This document shows, piece after piece, positions 39,501 through 49,639 of a stretch of 64,000 nt of DNA (position 1 is the stretch's first letter; each line of letters starts with the position of its first letter). The translations under genes and the position numbers were made by a program. The stretch comes from Bacteroidia bacterium (GTDB lineage Bacteria > Bacteroidota > Bacteroidia > CAIKAF01). The stretch lies in assembly GCA_030427255.1 (NCBI GenBank), contig JAUHWY010000003.1, positions 1-64,000 of the forward strand, written 5' to 3'. The notes under the pieces are model-generated. The model did not search any database and was not told the DNA's origin. It was given only the letters and a program-made list of their open reading frames with translations.

Positions 39501-39936
39501 GCCCGATAGCTATGTAGACCAAATCGCTGAGCGTTTAGCTTTGTACAAGGAATTAGACAGTCTAGATTCCAGAATGGAGGTGGCCCGATTTGGACAAAAA
39601 TTAGAGGACCGTTTTGGCCCACTTCCTCCACAAGCCCGAGAACTTCTCAAGACCATTGAGTTAAGAATGAAGGCACGAAGCTTGGGAATTGAAAAACTAG
39701 TACTCAAGGGTGGACGCATGCTGTGCTATTTTCCGGGTCAAGACCGTACCGCATTTTACGAAAGTCAACTGTTTCAATCTTTGCTCAATCGACTGGCCGA
39801 ACTACGGAAAGTGCAAATGAACCAAAAAAACGACCGCCTTACCCTAAGTTTTCAGGCAGTAGACAGTGTTCAAAAAGCTTTGGCGCATTTGGAGGACTTA
39901 ATGCCCGGAGAGGCCGAATCCGATTCTGAGAACTAA
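36574..39936 (+). CDS. mfd: Transcription-repair coupling factor
   Basis: [84 protein letters not shown]. Confidence 0.97.
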   Translation: [1120 protein letters not shown]

Positions 39937-39988
39937 CCTTGGTCAATGCCCTATCTACTCGTATCTTCGTCCTTACAAGGCATATCCT

Positions 39989-40924
39989 ATGAATCCTTTT
40001 AAAATATTTTCGGTTTCCGAACACAGCGAAAAGCTCACCAAGGACATTGCCTCCACATTGCAGGTTACTCCCGGCGCTCTCTACAATACTAGGTTTAGTG
40101 ATGGCGAAGTATATGCTCGATTCGATGAAACGATTCGAGGTGAAACCGTGGTTCTGATTGCTCAAGTAGACTTGCCATACCATCATTTATTTGAGCTCTT
40201 TGTGGCTGCAGATGCCGCCAGACGGTCATCGGCAAAAGAAATTGTAGCGGTAATTCCCTACTTGCCCCACAGCAGACAAGAACGAAGAGATGGTGAACGA
40301 ACGGCTGTAACCTCTCGATTAATTGCAGATTTTATTGAGCACGCCGGCGCAACTCGTGTGCTTACGGTGGATATGCACACCCTTAGCATTGAAGGTTTTT
40401 TTAAACTACCCATCGACCACCTGCAAATGAGCTCGGTGTTTTTGGAGGATTTGCGCAGCCGTTATGCCAAAGACGACCTTTTGTTATGCAGTCCCGACTT
40501 TGGCGGACTCAAACGTATTAGAGCGTACAAACAAGCCTTGGACTGCGACATGGCAGTGATTCACAAAGAGCGCTTACGACCTAACCAAGTCGATAATATG
40601 GAGATTATCGGAAATGTAAAAGGTAGGGACGTAGTGCTTATTGATGACCTAATCGACACCGGAGGAACTTTAGTTAAGGCCGCTGAATTGTTGCTTCAAC
40701 AAGGTGCCAGATCAGTCTCGGCCTACTGTACACATGCCGTATTGAGCGGAGATGCACCAAAGCGCTTGTTGGCATCCCCGCTAAAAGAAGTCGTTTGGAC
40801 TAATACCATACCCAATCGTCCTACCGGAGCCAAGTTTCGAACCATCAATTGTGCGCCTCTTTTGGCACGCGCTTTAAAACAACTGCTCTCCAACCAAAGC
40901 ATCAAAGCCATTAACCAATTGTAA
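39989..40924 (+). CDS. prs: Ribose-phosphate pyrophosphokinase
   Basis: FSDGEVYARFDETIRGETVVLIAQ; YLPHSRQERRDGERTAVTSRL; DVVLIDDLIDTGGTL. Confidence 0.96.
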   Translation: MNPFKIFSVSEHSEKLTKDIASTLQVTPGALYNTRFSDGEVYARFDETIRGETVVLIAQVDLPYHHLFELFVAADAARRSSAKEIVAVIPYLPHSRQERRDGERTAVTSRLIADFIEHAGATRVLTVDMHTLSIEGFFKLPIDHLQMSSVFLEDLRSRYAKDDLLLCSPDFGGLKRIRAYKQALDCDMAVIHKERLRPNQVDNMEIIGNVKGRDVVLIDDLIDTGGTLVKAAELLLQQGARSVSAYCTHAVLSGDAPKRLLASPLKEVVWTNTIPNRPTGAKFRTINCAPLLARALKQLLSNQSIKAINQL

Positions 40925-40926
40925 CC

Positions 40927-42336
40927 TTGGGGCAGTTTCTATCCATAATCGATGTGTTTTGGTTGCTTGCTCTGCCCATTGGACTCAATGTTTGGGCGAG
41001 AGTGCAGGTCGAAAAAAACTTGGCTACCAAACCCCATTTCCGCTTTTTTCGTCAAGCCCTCAACTACCGACTGCTCATGGGTATGGCATTTATTGGCATT
41101 TACCTGTTTGTATATGGCGGGGGCGACACCATCAATTACTGGCTTGGCGGTAATGCCATGAAAAACCTATTGCTCCAAAGCCCGGGACGTTACTTGGAAA
41201 TGATGTATGGGGAACCTACTTGGGCCAAGTACTGGAATAATTTTAATGCCGATACGGGCTACCCACCCACCTGGCTTTATCGGAGATTAGAAAACGTGGT
41301 TGTGATTCGCTTTGCCTCTATTCCCTTGCTTTTTACCGGGGGTAGTTTGGTTGGTGGCACCATGGTTTTTGCCTTCTTTTCCTTTAAGGCCATTTGGAAG
41401 CTTTACGAAATGTTCATTTACTATTTCCCTAAACATGAGAAGGTGTTAAGTTGGTCTATTCTTTTCTTTCCTTCAGTAGCATTTTGGGGAACAGGCATTA
41501 TGAAGGATACACTAACCATGATTGGCATGGGGTATTTCTTGTACATATTTTACCGCCGGTTTGTACTTCGCAATATTTCCTTATTGCCATTTCTGTTTTG
41601 GCTGTTGGTCTATGGATACATTGTGTACATAGTTAAGCCCTATGTGCTTATTGCATCTGCACCGGCTTTGCTCATTTGGTTGAATATTGAAACCATTAGA
41701 CGCATCAAAAGTGTGCTTATTCGAGTGGTGGTGCTTCCTTTAGGCTTAATTACTACCATTTTACTTGGCATTGTTGCCTACCTAAACTCCGGAGAAGCCT
41801 TTGGCGAATATGCTCCCGATACCATTTTGGAAAGAGCCGCCATTACCCAACAAGATTTGGTACGCGAAGATGCCTATGGAGGAAACAGCTTTGATATTGG
41901 TGCCTTTGACCCCACCATTGGTGGTGTGCTTTCAAAAGCCCCTGTAGCCATTTCGGCAGGATTGTATCGTCCTTTTTTATGGGAATCCGGAAATATAGTT
42001 ATGCTTTTCTCAGGACTCGAAAACACCTTTCTGCTGTTGATTAGTCTTTTCTTATTAATCAAACTTTCACCTATTGGGGTTTTTCGTCGTATTCAGGCCT
42101 ATCCGCTCTTTTTCTTTTGCTTTATATTTTCTCTGTTGATGGCCTTTTCCATTGGCCTTACTACGGCCAATTTTGGAGCCTTGGTGCGCTACAAAATTCC
42201 TTTACTGCCTTTTTATGCATCCATGGTAATGCTCATGTATCGATTGGAGGGCAGTTATAAAGCCGAACAAAAAAAGGTGAAAGAAATCAAGGCAGAAGAA
42301 GCACGAAAGGCAGAAGAGGCTGAGGTTAAAGCTTAA
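40927..42336 (+). CDS. Multi-pass membrane protein of unknown function (TTG start)
   Basis: 469-aa ORF with many hydrophobic segments; KEIKAEEARKAEEAEVKA tail. Confidence 0.65.
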   Translation: MGQFLSIIDVFWLLALPIGLNVWARVQVEKNLATKPHFRFFRQALNYRLLMGMAFIGIYLFVYGGGDTINYWLGGNAMKNLLLQSPGRYLEMMYGEPTWAKYWNNFNADTGYPPTWLYRRLENVVVIRFASIPLLFTGGSLVGGTMVFAFFSFKAIWKLYEMFIYYFPKHEKVLSWSILFFPSVAFWGTGIMKDTLTMIGMGYFLYIFYRRFVLRNISLLPFLFWLLVYGYIVYIVKPYVLIASAPALLIWLNIETIRRIKSVLIRVVVLPLGLITTILLGIVAYLNSGEAFGEYAPDTILERAAITQQDLVREDAYGGNSFDIGAFDPTIGGVLSKAPVAISAGLYRPFLWESGNIVMLFSGLENTFLLLISLFLLIKLSPIGVFRRIQAYPLFFFCFIFSLLMAFSIGLTTANFGALVRYKIPLLPFYASMVMLMYRLEGSYKAEQKKVKEIKAEEARKAEEAEVKA

Positions 42337-42437
42337 ATTGCTAGGACATTCATCTTGCCCAAAAGGGCGATTTCTTAATTTCGGTTAAGGTGATTTATAT
42401 CATAAATTTTAAAATAAAAGATTCTCAACTTTGCCTA

Positions 42438-42833
42438 GTGAAACGGTTTATTGGAATAGCAATGTATGTTTTAGCCATCGGCTTTTGGCTTATTCATGCA
42501 TTTACTCCACACCATCACCATGGTTCATTTATTGCCATAGAGCAACAAGGGATTGACCACATCACCACTGCCGAACACAACCCGCTTCATGATTGGCTTG
42601 AGGTAGACTTAGGAAGCAACCACCTGAATCTTGGGCTTCGCAAATCAGCAGAGCATAATTTCTGCATCCCACCTTATTCACACTTCATAAGTATTAACGA
42701 GGCTACGCCTTCACTACTAAAAGTAGAAAAATCCTTTTCTCCCCGCTCGAGCCGCCCTGCCTTTGTAAAATCTAGGTTTAAGAACCCTCAACCTGGAAGA
42801 GTGCCCGTGGGGCACAGCCCTCCTTTGGTGTAA
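42438..42833 (+). CDS. Small His-rich protein upstream of metal-efflux genes (GTG start proposed)
   Basis: VKRFIGIAMYVLAIGFWLIHAFTPHHHHGSF; TCAACTTTG -7-like box just upstream. Confidence 0.6.
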   Translation: MKRFIGIAMYVLAIGFWLIHAFTPHHHHGSFIAIEQQGIDHITTAEHNPLHDWLEVDLGSNHLNLGLRKSAEHNFCIPPYSHFISINEATPSLLKVEKSFSPRSSRPAFVKSRFKNPQPGRVPVGHSPPLV

Positions 42834-42896
42834 TGCAACACTTTTTCTCTGCCTCTTTACAGAAGCAGGTTTTTGCCTTACAACCAAACTCTTAGT

Positions 42897-45800
42897 ATGT
42901 TTCTTAGTAAAATTATTGGATTCTCTATCCAACATAAATCATGGGTTGGATTTGCCATAGTCCTTTGGACCCTATGGGGTGCTTGGTCCCTATATCATTT
43001 ACCCATAGATGCTGTTCCCGATATAACCAATCACCAAGTTCAGCTGGTTACCACTGCTCCACATTTAAGTGCCGGAGAAATGGAGCTTATGGTAACCGAA
43101 CCTTTAGAACGTCGCTTTTTTCATTTGCAAGGCTTGGTGAACATGCGCTCCTTAAGCCGTTATGGCCTTTCTGTTATTACGCTGGTCATAGAGGAAGATA
43201 TGGATCCGTTCCATGCGCGCCAACTGGTGAGCGAAAGATTAAAGGGCATAGAAAACGAATTGTCTCCGGGGGTAAATCCTCCGGAAATGTTACCTATGAC
43301 CACCGGACTAGGGGAAATTGTTCAATACCGACTCAAACAGCAGCCCAACATAAGCCCCAAATATACCTTGCAAGAACTCCGGTTCCTTCAGGATTACCGG
43401 ATCAAACCCTTGCTGGCAGGGATTCCGGGTATTACAGAAATCAGCACCTTTGGGGGCTACGAACCGGGCTATACCTTTATTCCCGATCCACATAAGCTTC
43501 GTTCCGCAAATATGGACCTTTTGAGCTTAAAGCAACAGCTTCTAGGCTTCAACTTAATTGGTGGAGGAGGCTACCAAAACATTCAAGGAAAAAGTCAATA
43601 TTACCAACTTGATGGCAGGCTGAATGAAGCTCGGGGTCTGGAACAAATTTCCGTACAAAATCGGCAGGGAAAAACCTTTAGGCTATGGGAGCTTGGCCAT
43701 ATAGATAGTACGGCGGAGACCTTACGATTTGGAGCGCTTACCGCTGATGGCCAAGGAGAAGTAGTTGGCGGCATTGCTCTTCTTACCAAGGGAGCCAACG
43801 CTTTTCAAGTAAGTCAGCAGGTTTCCGAACGAATTGCAGAAATTCAAACCACCCTCCCAAAGGGACTCGAAATTCAAATCTACTTAGATCGTGCCAAACT
43901 TGTAGGGCGCACCATTCGCACGGTAAAGACCAACTTAATGGAAGGCGGACTGATTGTGCTGTTTGTACTCATTCTGTTTCTAGGGCACCTGCGCGCAGGC
44001 TTGGTGGTGGCTAGTGTTATTCCCTTATCCATGCTCTTTGCGGCAGGCCTAATGCGCACCTTTAACCTAAGTGGCAACCTTATGTCTTTGGGGGCTATTG
44101 ACTTTGGCCTTATGGTAGATGGCGCCGTTGTTTTGGTCGAAGGGGTATTGCACTCCCTACACCGTCAAGGCCTTCTTAAAAATTCAGCGGAGGTGTCAAA
44201 TAGGGTAAGCTTGTCCGTTTCTAAGCGCTTATTAAGCCCGGCCCTTTTTGGCCAACTTATCATTTTGGTGGTTTACATTCCGATTCTTTCTCTACAGGGG
44301 GTGGAAGGTAAAATGTTTAAACCCATGGCATTTACCGTCATATTTGCCATGACCGGTGCCATTCTATTATCTTTCACTTATGTGCCCGCCATGACTGCTG
44401 CCCTGGTTGCTCCCCGGCCCAAAAGTACAGGGCCCTGGGCCGATTGGCTCTTTAAAAACATCTCCAAAGGATATACCCGTGTGCTTCGCTTTTCGCTTCG
44501 AAAAGGAGCTATGGTGATTAGCCTGTCGTTGCTTTTACTGGGTGCTTCTATAGTTCTTTTCACCCAACAAGGCACCGAATTTATCCCAACCTTGGAAGAA
44601 GGAGATTTAGCTATGCAAATGACCGTACCTCCGGGTACACCTCTAGACACCATGGTGGCAAAAACTCAACGGGTAGAAAGCGCTTTGATTCAAAAATTTC
44701 CTGAAGTAAGGTCTGTGGTTTCCAAAATCGGCACCTCCGAAATTCCCACCGACCCTATGGGCTTAGAGGATGCAGACATCATGATTCTTTTAGAACCCAA
44801 GGAGCTTTGGACAACGGCCCAAAACCGAGAAGCCTTAGTAGACTCCATGAAATTCTATTTGCAAGGCATTCCTAACGCCTCTTTCGAATTCACACAACCT
44901 ATTGAACTAAGATTCAACGAACTGCTTAGCGGAGCCAAAAGTGATTTGGTGTTTAAGGTCTATGGCCCAAACAGGGACAGCTTGGTTGGCATTGGTAAAC
45001 GGATGGAGGTGATGGCAGAACAAACCAGAGGAGCCTCAGACATTAAACTAGATGTAACAGAAGGCCTACCTATGAAACAATGGAAACCTAACTATTCCCT
45101 TTGTCAAGCCCACGGAATTAGCCCGGATGAGTTGAACCAACTTTTGGAACTTGCCAGTTCAGGCACAAAGCTTTCGGACATCCGAAAAGATGGCGGTTTA
45201 AAAAGCTTTTCGTTAAGACTACCCCAAAGCTGGAGAGCACAAAAAGATGCTTGGCAATACCTTCAAATTCAAGCAAAGTCCGGCGAGCTGCTTCCGCTTG
45301 GTCTATTCCTTTCCGCGGAAACACGAACCGGGCCCGTACTCATAAGTCGTGAAAAAGGTCAGCGGTTTATTGCGTTAGGGATTAATGTTAGAAACCGCGA
45401 CATGGGTTCCTTGGTAGAAGAGTTGCAAACCAACCTAAAAATGCACCTGAATTTACCGCCTGGCTACACCCTTAGCGTTGGGGGAGATTTCGAAAACCTA
45501 AACAGGGCCAAAAAGCGCCTGCTCATTGCCCTTCCACTGGCCCTAGTGCTTATTGCCTTCTTGCTTCTTTTGGCATTAAAACAAGTACTAGACGCCGCAG
45601 GCGTGTTTTTAGCCATTCCGTTTTCTGCGATCGGGGGCATTTTTATGTTGTATGCATTTGGGCTACCCTTTAGCATATCGGCAGGCATTGGTTTCATAGC
45701 CCTTTTTGGCATTGCGGTGCTCAACGGCTTAGTTATGGTCAATGGCTATAAAAACAAACAGTTCGAGGGCCATTCTTACCTCACCGCCGTTTGGAAAGGA

Positions 45801-47171
45801 AGCCTAGAAAGGGTTCGGCCTGTGCTAATGACGGCTACGGTTGCCGCTCTTGGCTTCTTGCCTATGGCCTTTTCTACCGGCGATGGTGCCGAAGTTCAAA
45901 GGCCGCTAGCCCTAGTAGTAATTGGGGGCTTGGTTTCCTCTACTTTATTAACCTTAATTATTCTTCCCATTGTGTTTATTGAACGCTTCAAACGCTTTGG
46001 CAAAAACAAAGCACTAACCGGCCTAGCCCTTCTTTGCCTGTTTGGTACCGCTCAAGCGCAAGTGGGTCCCCAACAAGTTATGGATTTGGCTCAACAACAT
46101 GCCCCGGAGGTCCACGTTTGGGAAAAAGAACTCCAAGCCGCTGCTCCTTTGGCAAAGTTTCGTCCCAACCTGGGCAGCACCGACCTGCTGTACCAACGCG
46201 GACAAATCAATGGCCTTATGCAAGATTACTTCGTAACCCTTAGTCAAGACTTGGGAAACCCTGTTTCTTGGTTTACTCAAAAAGCCGAAGGCCAACGCTT
46301 TTTGGAACTGCAACAGGAAAAACTGAATCAAAGCATCCTTCAAAATCAATGGCTTGCCCTTTCTGCTTGGGTAGATTGGACGTATCAGACCCTGATAAAA
46401 CAGCTCATTGAGCAGGAATACGAACTCTTGTTGCAGGAAAAAAGCCTGCTCAAAATTCAAGAAGAAACAGGCCAGTCCGGAAAAGCCGCTTGGCTTCTTG
46501 CCGACCTGCAAGCCATGCGCCTGCAACAAGATATGGACGAGGCACAGCACAAAAAAGACCATGCATTCTTAATGCTAAAACACCTTTGTGGCGATAGCTT
46601 AAGGCCTGATGTGGATACCGCTGCTTATTGGGAAATCGGCTTTTTGGCCTCGCCGCAAAAGCCCAATCCCTCCCTTCTTGTGGCTCATGCAGAAACCCAA
46701 TGGGCTCAAGCGCAGTGGAAGCATGCCCAAAGCCGGCATTTGCCTCGTTTTCATGTCGGATATTTTACTCAACAACTCGAAGGCCAACCAGGATTTAACG
46801 GCTGGCAAGTGGGTGGCAGTTTCCCCTTGTTTTCAATGGCCCAATACGCCCAAACCCGGTCTTTAGCTCTAAATACCCGTGTTTACGAGGCCAAAAGCAT
46901 CCTGATTCAAAGCCAAAGTCAGGTCGCACTTAAACAAGCCCAAATGGAGCAACAACACCTGACTCAAAGGAAAGAAGAGCTGGAAGCGTATCTGCAAAAA
47001 AACTTGGAAGCACTGGCTGCTTTAAACCTCCAACTGAAACAAGGTGGCCTCCAAGGCCAAAGCCTTTACCTCCAAAGCCGTAGAGAGCTTCTAAAACTTC
47101 GTCAAGAATGGCTTGGCCTCCAACGTCAGCTTTGGTTTAATCTAATTGCTCAACAACAAAACAACATCTGA
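42897..47171 (+). CDS. CusA/CzcA-type heavy-metal RND efflux transporter fused to a C-terminal TolC-like outer-membrane factor domain
   Basis: RND motifs (AGEMELMVTEPLERRF; GAIDFGLMVDGAVVLVEGV; FGIAVLNGLVMVNGYKN), then LALLCLFGTAQAQVGPQQVMDLAQQHAPEV... TolC-like. Confidence 0.95.
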   Translation: MFLSKIIGFSIQHKSWVGFAIVLWTLWGAWSLYHLPIDAVPDITNHQVQLVTTAPHLSAGEMELMVTEPLERRFFHLQGLVNMRSLSRYGLSVITLVIEEDMDPFHARQLVSERLKGIENELSPGVNPPEMLPMTTGLGEIVQYRLKQQPNISPKYTLQELRFLQDYRIKPLLAGIPGITEISTFGGYEPGYTFIPDPHKLRSANMDLLSLKQQLLGFNLIGGGGYQNIQGKSQYYQLDGRLNEARGLEQISVQNRQGKTFRLWELGHIDSTAETLRFGALTADGQGEVVGGIALLTKGANAFQVSQQVSERIAEIQTTLPKGLEIQIYLDRAKLVGRTIRTVKTNLMEGGLIVLFVLILFLGHLRAGLVVASVIPLSMLFAAGLMRTFNLSGNLMSLGAIDFGLMVDGAVVLVEGVLHSLHRQGLLKNSAEVSNRVSLSVSKRLLSPALFGQLIILVVYIPILSLQGVEGKMFKPMAFTVIFAMTGAILLSFTYVPAMTAALVAPRPKSTGPWADWLFKNISKGYTRVLRFSLRKGAMVISLSLLLLGASIVLFTQQGTEFIPTLEEGDLAMQMTVPPGTPLDTMVAKTQRVESALIQKFPEVRSVVSKIGTSEIPTDPMGLEDADIMILLEPKELWTTAQNREALVDSMKFYLQGIPNASFEFTQPIELRFNELLSGAKSDLVFKVYGPNRDSLVGIGKRMEVMAEQTRGASDIKLDVTEGLPMKQWKPNYSLCQAHGISPDELNQLLELASSGTKLSDIRKDGGLKSFSLRLPQSWRAQKDAWQYLQIQAKSGELLPLGLFLSAETRTGPVLISREKGQRFIALGINVRNRDMGSLVEELQTNLKMHLNLPPGYTLSVGGDFENLNRAKKRLLIALPLALVLIAFLLLLALKQVLDAAGVFLAIPFSAIGGIFMLYAFGLPFSISAGIGFIALFGIAVLNGLVMVNGYKNKQFEGHSYLTAVWKGSLERVRPVLMTATVAALGFLPMAFSTGDGAEVQRPLALVVIGGLVSSTLLTLIILPIVFIERFKRFGKNKALTGLALLCLFGTAQAQVGPQQVMDLAQQHAPEVHVWEKELQAAAPLAKFRPNLGSTDLLYQRGQINGLMQDYFVTLSQDLGNPVSWFTQKAEGQRFLELQQEKLNQSILQNQWLALSAWVDWTYQTLIKQLIEQEYELLLQEKSLLKIQEETGQSGKAAWLLADLQAMRLQQDMDEAQHKKDHAFLMLKHLCGDSLRPDVDTAAYWEIGFLASPQKPNPSLLVAHAETQWAQAQWKHAQSRHLPRFHVGYFTQQLEGQPGFNGWQVGGSFPLFSMAQYAQTRSLALNTRVYEAKSILIQSQSQVALKQAQMEQQHLTQRKEELEAYLQKNLEALAALNLQLKQGGLQGQSLYLQSRRELLKLRQEWLGLQRQLWFNLIAQQQNNI

Positions 47172-48211
47172 TGAAAATCCTCTCTTTCAATATCTCGCTT
47201 AGCTTTTTTGGGCTGCTCTTTTTTGCCTCTTGCCATAGCAATCCGGAAAAAGACGCCGCCCTTAAACCTAACGACATGCGTCCTAGCAAAGACACCGTTC
47301 GGTTAATCATTAAACAAGAAAAGTACAGCTTCCAAGCGCAACTGGTTCCCGGTCCCAACGAAAGCTTTGAGCAATGGATTCCCATGCCGCTCTTTGTCCA
47401 AGAATGGTTGATTATGCCAGGAACCCTTGTTCAAAAAGGCCAACCCGTCGTGCGCATGCAGCACCCGGACTTGATGGCCGCCGGTCAATCCTTTATTGCT
47501 TTAACCCAAGAAGAGCAACAAAAAGAACAACGATGGAAACATTTAGAGGAAGCAGCACAAAAGGGTGCCTCCGGTCATGAACAAGCTGCCGCAGCCAAAA
47601 CCGATTGGGTTCGGTGCAAGGCCGAGCGGGAAGCCTTAGGAGCCAAGCTTATTTCACTTGGCTTGGACCCATTCAGCCCCGGCTTTAAACCTTCGGCCCA
47701 AATACAACTCCGAGCTCCCAAAAGCGGCTACCTATCGGAGGGGCTAGCCACCGAAGGGGCATTAGCGGGAACGGACACCAAGCTCTTTACCTTAATTGCC
47801 CAACAACCTAGTCAATTCCGAATTGAAACATTAAGCAAACCCGAAGGGCTTAGTCTAGGCGACACATTATTCGACCCGCAGAGCTCTCTTAGCTTACAGC
47901 TTACCCGGTGTTTACCCCCTCAGAATGCAGCCAATCCACTTTGGATATTATTTGCTGAATCCAACCGTCCCACCGGCATTGCTCCCTTTTCTTGGACCAC
48001 CCTGCATTGGCATGGAGAAGTGGACAGTGTTGGAGTCATTGCTCAACCCCAAGGTTTCAACCAGCGCAGCATTAAGCTGGTAAGTCCTGATGGCAAAACC
48101 ATAGAGGCCCAAACCCAAATCGATCCTATTGCCGGAGAATTGCTGTTGGACAAAACCTTTGTTGGATTCGCCGTGGCCACGGACAAAACGGAAACAGCTG
48201 ATGGCTTTTAA
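47171..48211 (+). CDS. Efflux RND transporter periplasmic adaptor (CusB/CzcB-like), lipoprotein
   Basis: SFFGLLFFASCHS lipobox; EWLIMPGTLVQKGQPVVRMQHPDLMAAGQSFIALTQEEQQ; LRAPKSGYLSEG. Confidence 0.9.
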   Translation: MKILSFNISLSFFGLLFFASCHSNPEKDAALKPNDMRPSKDTVRLIIKQEKYSFQAQLVPGPNESFEQWIPMPLFVQEWLIMPGTLVQKGQPVVRMQHPDLMAAGQSFIALTQEEQQKEQRWKHLEEAAQKGASGHEQAAAAKTDWVRCKAEREALGAKLISLGLDPFSPGFKPSAQIQLRAPKSGYLSEGLATEGALAGTDTKLFTLIAQQPSQFRIETLSKPEGLSLGDTLFDPQSSLSLQLTRCLPPQNAANPLWILFAESNRPTGIAPFSWTTLHWHGEVDSVGVIAQPQGFNQRSIKLVSPDGKTIEAQTQIDPIAGELLLDKTFVGFAVATDKTETADGF

Positions 48212-48212
48212 G

Positions 48213-48388
48213 TTTGGGCACCCAATCCTGCCCTCCTTGCAAGTCCTCGCAGGGCAAAAAAGGAGCGCTAGGCAGTGCAGGGGCTTACTGCGTGCCGCCG
48301 CTGCCTGCCAAGCGCTCCTAATTTGCCCTCCTCCAGGCTCCATGAGTCCTGACCGAAGCGTCAGGGCTTTCCACTCGGTCAGGGGCGC
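48213..48388 (+). repeat. GC-rich long-palindromic intergenic element, copy 6
   Basis: TTTGGGCACCCAATCCTGCCCTCCTTGCAAGTCCTCGCAGGGCAAAAAAGGAGCGC...GCGCTCCTAATTTGCCCTCC...CAGGGCTTTCCACTCGGTCAGGGGCGC, directly after adaptor stop. Confidence 0.85.
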
Positions 48389-48616
48389 AAAATTCTCCGG
48401 TATTGCGAGCTCCATAAAAAAGAAAACACCCTAAGCTTCATCAACCCAGTAAATTCCGTACCCACCAAAAGCCCTTCCCCCACCCAATGGCTCTACCAAC
48501 AAATAATCCTATTTTAGGTGATTAAAACCTAAACATCCCGGCCCATTACCTCATCCAAGCTTTTGCCGCAACTTTTCAACCTTAGGTTGATTTCCAATTT
48601 AAGTAATATTCCGGAA

Positions 48617-49186
48617 ATGACTGAAATTCTAGAACAATACATAATTGAACGCTTCAGAAAAAGGCCCGAAAACCTGGATAAGGTATTGCTAAACTTTGAG
48701 TTTAAAAAGGTTAAGCGGGGAACGCATCTGTTGACCCAAGGTGAAGTCTGCAAATACGTGTACTTTGTCCTTAAGGGCTGCATTCAAGTGTATATACTTG
48801 ACAAAAACGGCAACGAAGCTACCCGGTCCTTCTATTTTGAAAACGGCTGGGTTACCGACATTTTTGGATTCAAAAATCAAAGGCCCTCCACAGAGTTTAT
48901 CAAATGCATTGAACCTTGCGAATTGTTGCGCATACACTTTCATGCATTTCAAGCCATGTGTAAGGAAGTTCCCCAATTCGATGCCTTGTATAAGGAAATC
49001 CTGGAAGCCTCCTACAATACTACAGTTTATAGGGTAAACACCTTAACATCCCTCAATGCGCTTGAACGGGTGCAATGGCTCATGGAAACCAAGCCCCTCA
49101 TTATGACCCGACTTTCCAGCAAGCTTATTGCCTCCTATTTAGGCATTTCCCCGGAAACCCTTACCCGCCTAAAATCCAAACTCTAA
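48617..49186 (+). CDS. Crp/Fnr family transcriptional regulator
   Basis: FKKVKRGTHLLTQGEVCKYVYFVLKGCIQVYI; C-terminal SSKLIASYLGISPETLTRLKSKL HTH. Confidence 0.93.
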   Translation: MTEILEQYIIERFRKRPENLDKVLLNFEFKKVKRGTHLLTQGEVCKYVYFVLKGCIQVYILDKNGNEATRSFYFENGWVTDIFGFKNQRPSTEFIKCIEPCELLRIHFHAFQAMCKEVPQFDALYKEILEASYNTTVYRVNTLTSLNALERVQWLMETKPLIMTRLSSKLIASYLGISPETLTRLKSKL

Positions 49187-49260
49187 AATCTTGACAATTG
49201 TCAAGAGCCAAGCAGGCCCCATTTTGGAATTTTGTTCCACAAACATCAAAATTCAACAAA

Positions 49261-49608
49261 ATGAAAGAGTACTTATTATTGTTTTGGAACGAATCAGGCG
49301 ACGATCAATACCAAATCGATCCTGAGAAAATGAATGATGGAATGAAGGCTTGGCAAGCATGGATTGGAAATATTGCCCTGCAAGGAAAGCTGGTTTCCAC
49401 AAAGCCCGTCCATTGGGATGGCATTCAAATCGGGCATGAAACCAGAAAGGACAGTCCGGTAATTGCAGATAAAATTATGGTTACCGGCTACTTGATTTGC
49501 AAAACAGACCAAGTGGATGAAGTGGTAGAATGGGCAAAAACCTGCCCCATACTCCGCAGTCCAACAGGCTTTACGGAAATCAGAGAAATTGCCCCCTTCG
49601 AAATGTAA
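49261..49608 (+). CDS. YCII-related domain protein
   Basis: MKEYLLLFWNESGDDQYQIDPEKMNDGMKAWQAWIGNIALQGKLVS...ADEVVEWAKTCPILRSPTGFTEIREI-type C-terminus. Confidence 0.88.
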   Translation: MKEYLLLFWNESGDDQYQIDPEKMNDGMKAWQAWIGNIALQGKLVSTKPVHWDGIQIGHETRKDSPVIADKIMVTGYLICKTDQVDEVVEWAKTCPILRSPTGFTEIREIAPFEM

Positions 49609-49639
49609 GAAGAGGCAATAGCCATCAGCTTGGGTAGGG

